DNA from: Candidatus Zixiibacteriota bacterium
GTDB lineage: Bacteria; Zixibacteria; MSB-5A5; GN15; PGXB01
NCBI GenBank assembly: GCA_003641425.1
Contig: QNAH01000057.1
Location: 1 to 10,848 of the forward strand
Direction: 5' to 3'
Length of the DNA stretch: 10,848 nucleotides
The notes under the pieces: generated by a model
What the model was told of the DNA's origin: nothing
What the model saw: the letters and a program-made list of their open reading frames with translations, nothing else
Databases searched by the model: none
Program-made: the position numbers and the translations under genes
Part shown: positions 5,971 to 10,848 of the stretch, one piece after another
Numbering within the stretch: the stretch's first letter is position 1
How the letters are laid out: every line of letters begins with the position of its first letter

Positions 5971-8900
5971 ATGAATAAGAATAATTCAGTTCTTATTTGT
6001 TTGTTGTTTTTTATGTTATCACTTAACACAAAATCGCATACAGAAGAATTCCCTATTTTTATTTACCAAGAATTATCATCCGGATATGAATTTCAAAACA
6101 AGGTTAAACTTGACTCTATGATGTCACGATTAAACCAATTCGGCGTGAATCATATAATTGGTTTTCCTGATGAAGAAAAATATGAATACGATACTTTATA
6201 TGGACTAACAACTCATTTTGCAACATATCACGTAAAACTCATACCGACGGGCGGATATATTGACAAGTCTGTTCGGATATCTGATACTACCCCCTTTGAC
6301 TTTTCCTCATTCATATTTAATTCCATTTACTATCCCTATATAGCCGGCAATAATATTGTGGGTGATGAAGATTTTGGATGGGGGTATGTATTTGATGATT
6401 ACTGGCGATTGCCATTGACTGGTATGCAATATTCGATTGGCGATCATTACGTGAGGTATGCCAGCGCAAGTCTTCACAATGAGGGCTATTTGTGTGGTCG
6501 GCAGTGGTGGAATTCTGAGTTACAGGGTATTGATAAAGCATACGGGTATTATGGGAATACATGGGTGGAAAGATTTTTGTTAAAGGCCAGATATAGAATT
6601 AAATTGGATCAACGCCCTGTTGATACAACCGAAGTAATTGGCAAAATTATACTTAAGAATAGGGCTGCCTATGACAATCTTTACACCTCAATACCAAATA
6701 ATGTAGCTATTTGCGATACCTGTTTTAAAAAGCCACTGGATTCCTGTCTTATGATAGACTATGACACGCTTATAAGCTCCGATTTGACAGATACTACTAT
6801 CATCAAATATTTCATAGATACGTCCTTGGAGCCCGACTGTGTAGTCGATGGGAGAAAATATGGGCCCATGTTTGAGATTCACAATGGCAATACTGTGATC
6901 ACCAATTCCGGAGATACGATTATAATGAGCGGAACATTTCCCAGTTGTACGACCTTCACAACGCCAGGTGGAATGGAGGTTTCTGGATTACCGACACTAA
7001 TTGTGAAAGATTTATACAGTTCAGACTTTCCATCCACTGGCGAGTACTATGTTGACACGATTGACTATTTGGCATCGCGAGAACCCTATCATACAATGTT
7101 TTATTTCATGGACGCAGATGGCACAGAAATATACCTTGATAGTATTGTTGTTACCAATAATACGGCCAGAGCCTTTTTAGAATTGGATGAGTCCCAAGTC
7201 AATAGTAGGATATCGTCATACCTAGATTCACTAAATGGTGGTACGGGTTATTTGCCAAAATATTGGTATATTCAGGATGAACCTTGGGCAACCTATGCAT
7301 GTTTTACAAAGGCAAACAAAATATTGAATGCCGGAGACTCTTTAGGTAGATTCACAACCACACTAACTACGACGGGAGCTGATATACAATTACCTACGTA
7401 TTTTAAATATATGACGCTTGATGGTGGTATTTTTGACCATATTAAGGTGGAGATGTATGTTCATGAAGATGACATTACCTCTGCTTCCGGAACGGGCATG
7501 GACTCTACCGACATACAATTCAAATTAAATCAAAACGCTAATAAATTAAAATTGATTCAGGATTCAATCTCATCTCTAAATTCAGACTACTCTTATCTGG
7601 GGCTTGATGCTAAAATGTGGGTGGATATTGGGGCTTTTCGTGAGTGTGATTCGGTTGGCGGAGAAATCATTTTTCGTGGTCCCTCGCCAAACGAGGCGAA
7701 GGTTTTAATATATTTAGCTTTGGCATATGGCACAAAAGGCATAGGTTATTATACATATGGGTCATATAATCCTCCAATTACGGGAAAATATGAACCTTTG
7801 CCAAGACCGGATATAATTCTGGAGGCTTTGGAATCAGAGGATTACAAAAAAAGTTCATGCCCTTGTGATATGGACTATAGAGTAAGGGGGCTGACAATTT
7901 GGGATACCGTCACAGTAAGTGAAGACCTAATTTATACTGAGCAATGGGATAGTTGCAAAGTAGTCAATAACATTATTCATGATAATGAGAGCCTGCTTTT
8001 GGATTTGGAGTGGGAAGAGGCAGGCTCAAGTAAAAATGTTGCCAATTTGACTGGGAGCTTTGTTGATTCAATAAGTGGCGATTCTGCTTATCCTTGGATA
8101 GAAGCTGCATTTTTTGAAGATAGCAACAACGATAATTACTTGATGCTTGTCAATCGTCGCAGCCTGGCTAATGAAAGCCAATACGCACGCATATTTGTAT
8201 CTGACAGTGGCGTTTATGAAATCTGGGATGCATTCACAAATACGTATGATACAGTATTCGATTCATCCGGCGTAATCAAACACTCTGTTTATCTGCCCCC
8301 CGCTGAAGCGGCACTGTTAAGATTCAAATATATCCACAACAATGACTGGTTTGGCAGTCTGTCAAGAGATTGGGTTTGGCCTGATTATTCAACAATAAAT
8401 GTTAAAGGCGATATCACCGTTGTCACGACCAAAAGTCTTAAAATCGAAGATAATGCCAATATAAGTATATCATCCTGCTTTGATACAACAAGCGGGGGAA
8501 ACTACGCGAATAAGGTTGAGTTTTTTATTTATGGTGATATGAGAATCGAGGGGTCGGTAAACTCAAGAATTAATCTGGGCACCCCTGGTGATTCTATAGG
8601 ATGGTATGGAATGAATATTTACGGCGGCTCGCTATATCTTAATTATGTCGATATTAGTAATGCCAGTATGCCGATTTTTAAATATTACAGCTCTTCAAAT
8701 GATACCATAATGAATAGCACGATTTCCGATTGCGATTATGGCATTTATTGTTATGAAAGCGACAGCATGTATATGGCCCTTTGTGACATGGATGATATAG
8801 AGTATTACGGCATCACGCTTTACAATTCGGACTCAATTATAATCGATAATTGCGATTTTACGGACGTTTCAACGGGAGTATATGCCGGGGGAACCGGATC

Positions 8901-9810
8901 CAATTTGACACTGAATAGCATTGCTATGGAATTAACATATGATATAGAAAATTCCGTTGGATTAAATTTATCCTCGACTGATGGGTCAATGAGCGGAACC
9001 GAAATCAATAACTATTGGACTGGTGTTAAAATTCAATATGGAGATGACTTTTACATATATCAATCTGCCATTTATGCAGACAGTAAAGACACTGCCGATG
9101 CACCTTTTATGCACTTTGGCGTCGATGCCCATTCCACCAGTAACGCAAACTGTAAAATTCGTAAAACTTGCTTTGAAGATATAAATGAAATAGCCGTATG
9201 TTCAAATGGATTTAATATTGATCTTGGAACGGCCTCGGATTCGGGGAAGAATAGCTTCTATGTTGAGGGGTTGAATACCAACCCAAATTATTTCCCTGTT
9301 TATTTTGTGCAAAATGAAGATACTCCGGGTGATACTACCGCCTGCATATACAACTATTATGATTTGCAGCCCTCGGATAGCACCTTTGAAGCCAAGTTGG
9401 CGTCAAAGATGTCCGGGGACATAATATATTCGCCATACGTGGGTATGCCATCATGGGGTACCTGTATACACCACGGCACTGGAGGTTCTTCAAAAGAATA
9501 CCAGGCGGATAAGGAAATGCCAATATTACCGGATGAATATTCGATCAGGCAGAACTATCCGAATCCTTTTAATCCGGTGACAATTATTGAATACGCATTG
9601 CCTAAGGCATCCGAAGTCAAAATTGATATTTACAACATTCTTGGGCAACATGTGAAAACTGTCGAGAACTCGTACATGGCCGCGGGGATTCATTCCGTGA
9701 TATGGGACGGTAAAAATAACCTGGGTCATCAGGTTTCGTCCGGCATATATCTGTACAAAATCACAGCCGGAGAATATGAAGAATCAAAGAAAATGATTAT
9801 ACTGAAATAG
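5971..9810 (+). CDS. Large secreted protein: glycosidase-like TIM barrel, beta-helix, T9SS-type sorting domain
   Basis: The product has 1,279 residues. A signal peptide spans about 1-22. Residues about 27-150 (FPIFIYQEL, FGVNHIIGFP, VKLIPTGGY) and about 426-605 look like the two halves of a TIM barrel: YWYIQDEP (431-438) has the acidic pair D436-E437 placed like a glycosidase acid/base, KVEMYVHED includes E494, and NEAKVLIYLALAYGTKGIGY (574-593) matches the last barrel strand seen in beta-galactosidase-like and related hydrolases. About 205-425 is a Cys-containing, strand-rich insertion. About 680-790 looks like a beta-sandwich. About 805-1075 is a right-handed beta-helix (repeats such as DCDYGIYCYES and NSDSIIIDNCDF). 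Residues 1189-1279 are the sorting domain (RQNYPNPFNPVT, WDGKN, SGIYLYKI, KKMIILK). Polysaccharide hydrolysis at the cell surface is likely but not proven; substrate and CAZy family are unknown. It lies mid-operon, 9 bases before the next gene. Confidence 0.85.
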   Translation: MNKNNSVLICLLFFMLSLNTKSHTEEFPIFIYQELSSGYEFQNKVKLDSMMSRLNQFGVNHIIGFPDEEKYEYDTLYGLTTHFATYHVKLIPTGGYIDKSVRISDTTPFDFSSFIFNSIYYPYIAGNNIVGDEDFGWGYVFDDYWRLPLTGMQYSIGDHYVRYASASLHNEGYLCGRQWWNSELQGIDKAYGYYGNTWVERFLLKARYRIKLDQRPVDTTEVIGKIILKNRAAYDNLYTSIPNNVAICDTCFKKPLDSCLMIDYDTLISSDLTDTTIIKYFIDTSLEPDCVVDGRKYGPMFEIHNGNTVITNSGDTIIMSGTFPSCTTFTTPGGMEVSGLPTLIVKDLYSSDFPSTGEYYVDTIDYLASREPYHTMFYFMDADGTEIYLDSIVVTNNTARAFLELDESQVNSRISSYLDSLNGGTGYLPKYWYIQDEPWATYACFTKANKILNAGDSLGRFTTTLTTTGADIQLPTYFKYMTLDGGIFDHIKVEMYVHEDDITSASGTGMDSTDIQFKLNQNANKLKLIQDSISSLNSDYSYLGLDAKMWVDIGAFRECDSVGGEIIFRGPSPNEAKVLIYLALAYGTKGIGYYTYGSYNPPITGKYEPLPRPDIILEALESEDYKKSSCPCDMDYRVRGLTIWDTVTVSEDLIYTEQWDSCKVVNNIIHDNESLLLDLEWEEAGSSKNVANLTGSFVDSISGDSAYPWIEAAFFEDSNNDNYLMLVNRRSLANESQYARIFVSDSGVYEIWDAFTNTYDTVFDSSGVIKHSVYLPPAEAALLRFKYIHNNDWFGSLSRDWVWPDYSTINVKGDITVVTTKSLKIEDNANISISSCFDTTSGGNYANKVEFFIYGDMRIEGSVNSRINLGTPGDSIGWYGMNIYGGSLYLNYVDISNASMPIFKYYSSSNDTIMNSTISDCDYGIYCYESDSMYMALCDMDDIEYYGITLYNSDSIIIDNCDFTDVSTGVYAGGTGSNLTLNSIAMELTYDIENSVGLNLSSTDGSMSGTEINNYWTGVKIQYGDDFYIYQSAIYADSKDTADAPFMHFGVDAHSTSNANCKIRKTCFEDINEIAVCSNGFNIDLGTASDSGKNSFYVEGLNTNPNYFPVYFVQNEDTPGDTTACIYNYYDLQPSDSTFEAKLASKMSGDIIYSPYVGMPSWGTCIHHGTGGSSKEYQADKEMPILPDEYSIRQNYPNPFNPVTIIEYALPKASEVKIDIYNILGQHVKTVENSYMAAGIHSVIWDGKNNLGHQVSSGIYLYKITAGEYEESKKMIILK

Positions 9811-9814
9811 GAGG
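9809..9814 (+). promoter_or_regulatory. Ribosome binding site fixing the GTG start of the DNRLRE-like gene
   Basis: AGGAGG overlaps the TAG stop of the large gene and lies 5 bases before GTG 9820. The nearby ATG at 9818 is followed directly by TGA. The overlap of stop and ribosome binding site suggests translational coupling. Confidence 0.75.
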
Positions 9815-9819
9815 ATAAT

Positions 9820-10368
9820 GTGAAAAAGATAAATACTATTATAGCACTATTCTTGGGTTTATTTATCGCTGTTAGCGCTCTGGCGGAAGAAATCATAATT
9901 GAACCGAACGCATATTTACCTGTAAAGTCCACAGCAGAGGGGCCAATAAATAAGTTTTTTATCAAGTATAATTTCCCTGATTCACTGAAAAACAAGACTA
10001 TTCTGTTTGCCTATCTGGAAATGGAAACTGAGTTAGACACGGCAATCCACGATAAAGCCATCATAAATGTATTACCTCTAACCGAAGAGTGGTCTGGCTC
10101 AGGCTTACCGGAGGTTAAAAGCAGTTTATCGGTGAATGATACATTATTAACATATTTACATCAATCGCCGGGGAATAATGAAGGATTACGATTTAATGTG
10201 ACCGAAATAGTCTCCAAATGGCTTAAGGGAGAATTTGATAATAATGGCTTTGTAGTTATGCAAAGGAAAAATGCAAACCGGAGTTTTATGGTTTTGCAAG
10301 AAGGCGAAAAAATATTGGCCGACCTTCGGATTCTCTGTATATCGACACCAGATGTAAATAACAAATAG
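9820..10368 (+). CDS. Exported DNRLRE-like domain protein, 182 aa
   Basis: The protein has a clear signal peptide (MKKINTIIALFLGLFIAVSALAEE, cleavage likely after ALA at 20-22). The remainder looks like one DNRLRE-type beta-sandwich: a strand FFIKYNFPDSLKNKTILFAY followed by LEME (the usual F-x-(L/I)-x..I..A-x-L-x-(L/M) signature, 46-69), PLTEEWSGSG (86-95, the usual V-x-x-L/I-T-E-x-W) and FNVTEIVSKWLKGEFDNNGF (125-144, the usual (V)T-x-(I/L)V-x-x-W-x-x-G-x-x-x-N-x-G). Such domains occur in surface and cell-wall proteins and in carbohydrate-binding contexts. Unlike its two upstream partners it has no YPNPFN sorting domain, so it should be released to the periplasm or be carried by another route. 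As last gene of the operon it may be a partner of the large hydrolase-like protein. The domain call rests on motif pattern only. Confidence 0.75.
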   Translation: MKKINTIIALFLGLFIAVSALAEEIIIEPNAYLPVKSTAEGPINKFFIKYNFPDSLKNKTILFAYLEMETELDTAIHDKAIINVLPLTEEWSGSGLPEVKSSLSVNDTLLTYLHQSPGNNEGLRFNVTEIVSKWLKGEFDNNGFVVMQRKNANRSFMVLQEGEKILADLRILCISTPDVNNK

Positions 10369-10523
10369 ATCTATTAATGGAATTGCATAAAATCTAACTT
10401 CCGCACGGATCAGATTGATACTCCACTTGCAGAAATCCTCAGACCGAAAATAATATCGAAAATCCGGTTATTACCAGACAATAACTTACAAATTGAAAAA
10501 TCAGTAAAAACGGTTTCTGCGGT

Positions 10524-10542
10524 CCTTAAATTTTATTTAAGG
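10524..10542 (+). terminator. AT-rich hairpin downstream of the operon
   Basis: CCTTAAAT (10524-10531) and ATTTAAGG (10535-10542) are perfect complements around a TTT loop. It lies 155 bases after the last stop codon of the operon. There is no T-tract after it and the stem has only two GC pairs, so termination would be weak. Confidence 0.25.
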
Positions 10543-10584
10543 GTAAAAGTCTGGGGCTGAACAAAAACGCCGTGACGGGCTTAT

Positions 10585-10602
10585 AATTGATTTGAATTGA
10601 TT
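10585..10602 (+). repeat. Tandem AATTGATT repeat beside a short inverted repeat
   Basis: AATTGATT occurs at 10585-10592 and 10595-10602, one helical turn apart, followed at once by TGTAC-C-GTACA (5-bp arms). The arrangement resembles an operator, but the elements are short and may be chance. Confidence 0.25.
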
Positions 10603-10698
10603 GTACCGTACAGTCTGTGATATGCTTTTATTTCGGCCGGTATCGACGGGATTTGCGCCAATTTCAAGCGATCTAGGACCGGGGGATATTTGAGACAG

Positions 10699-10726
10699 GG
10701 CCGGGCGTTCGTCGCTTAGAACGGCC
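10699..10726 (+). other. GC-rich hairpin in the intergenic region, possible structured RNA
   Basis: CGTTC (10706-10710) pairs with GAACG (10719-10723) around the loop GTCGCTTA. The stem can be extended by GGC (10699-10701) with GCC (10724-10726) across a four-base bulge CGGG. It lies in a GC-richer island. It could be part of an RNA leader or a structured small RNA; covariation was not available. Confidence 0.3.
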
Positions 10727-10818
10727 TCTATGGAAACGGGACGGATAAAGTCATGTTTGGTTTAGTCCGTGATTGGATAATTCGAGCTAAAATATCTAAA
10801 ATGAGTTGCAGTTTTTTA

Positions 10819-10846
10819 TTGACATCATGGAGAAACAAAATATATT
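10819..10846 (+). promoter_or_regulatory. Promoter-like pair at the right edge, pointing out of the window
   Basis: TTGACA (10819-10824) is a perfect -35 box and TATATT (10841-10846) a good -10 box, 16 bases apart. Transcription would start just beyond the window, so its target is unseen. Confidence 0.45.
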
Positions 10847-10848
10847 TA

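Larger units (their letters stand above)
10369..10848. other. 480-base right-hand region without a supported gene
   Basis: No frame here has both a start codon and recognisable protein. The left part is AT-rich and holds a hairpin at 10524-10542. From about 10,620 to 10,760 the sequence is clearly GC-richer, has a second hairpin and is open in more than one frame on both strands without start codons. The last 30 bases hold a promoter-like pair. No tRNA fold or transposon end is visible. Confidence 0.5.

Noticed and set aside
9335..9995. Several minus-strand frames of 60-90 codons opposite the end of the large protein and the DNRLRE-like gene.
   Set aside because: They lie opposite well-supported domains, have no ribosome binding sites and show no family motif.
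10378..10560. A plus-strand frame of about 60 open codons after the DNRLRE-like gene, in its own frame.
   Set aside because: It has no ATG, GTG or TTG start and no motif. An open run of this length is possible by chance.
10553..10660. tmRNA-like words: GGGGCTGA at 10553 and TCGACGGGATTTGCG near 10643.
   Set aside because: The words are not correctly spaced to each other, the conserved GCATGCCGAG-type segment is missing and no tag-peptide frame is visible. The 3' half would lie outside the window, so it cannot be fully excluded.

Overview
The window is AT-rich, bacterial-type DNA. The best clue to its origin is a pair of C-terminal secretion/anchoring domains with a YPNPFN core and a terminal IYLYK-x(n)-KKM-x-(I/L)-K pattern. 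Such domains (T9SS type A sorting domain, FlgD-Ig-like fold) are typical of the Fibrobacterota-Chlorobiota-Bacteroidota group and neighbouring candidate phyla such as Zixibacteria, KSB1, Marinimicrobia and Cloacimonetes. I cannot narrow it further. There are no rRNA genes, complete tRNAs or CRISPR arrays.

Left half (1 to about 3,920) looks like accessory or mobile DNA. On the minus strand a small cassette runs leftwards: a 69-residue helical/coiled-coil protein (1328-1119), a 108-residue protein of unknown function (1107-781) and a 219-residue SAM-methyltransferase-like protein (734-75). A further gene may start at 44 and leave the window. The methyltransferase-like protein keeps the SAM-binding motifs of N6-adenine methylases, but at the catalytic NPP(F/Y) position it reads ANQW and then ends. 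On the plus strand are a SWIM zinc-finger protein (1598-2449), a strong imperfect inverted repeat followed by five Ts (2564-2617) and a tyrosine recombinase (2662-3921) with an intact catalytic set and a C-terminal coiled coil, resembling archaeal-type integrases.

The middle (3922-4358) has no intact gene on the plus strand. On the minus strand there are two protein-like segments in different frames, which could be one frameshifted small gene.

The right half (4359-10368) is a tight three-gene plus-strand operon for exported proteins, with gaps of 19 and 9 bases and good Shine-Dalgarno sequences. The first protein is an FG-GAP/VCBS beta-propeller with a sorting domain (530 aa). The second is a 1,279-residue protein with a glycosidase-like TIM barrel interrupted by a long insertion, a parallel beta-helix segment and a sorting domain. 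The third is a small exported DNRLRE-like protein without a sorting domain. Together they suggest a cell-surface or secreted assembly, possibly acting on polysaccharide; this is inference.

The last 480 bases hold no supported gene. They contain an AT-rich hairpin, a GC-richer stretch with a second hairpin and open frames lacking start codons on both strands, and a promoter-like pair (TTGACA, 16 bases, TATATT) at the right edge pointing out of the window. I see no complete, clearly new defence or conflict system. The most unusual items are the catalytically degenerate methyltransferase cassette beside the integrase and the composite large secreted protein.
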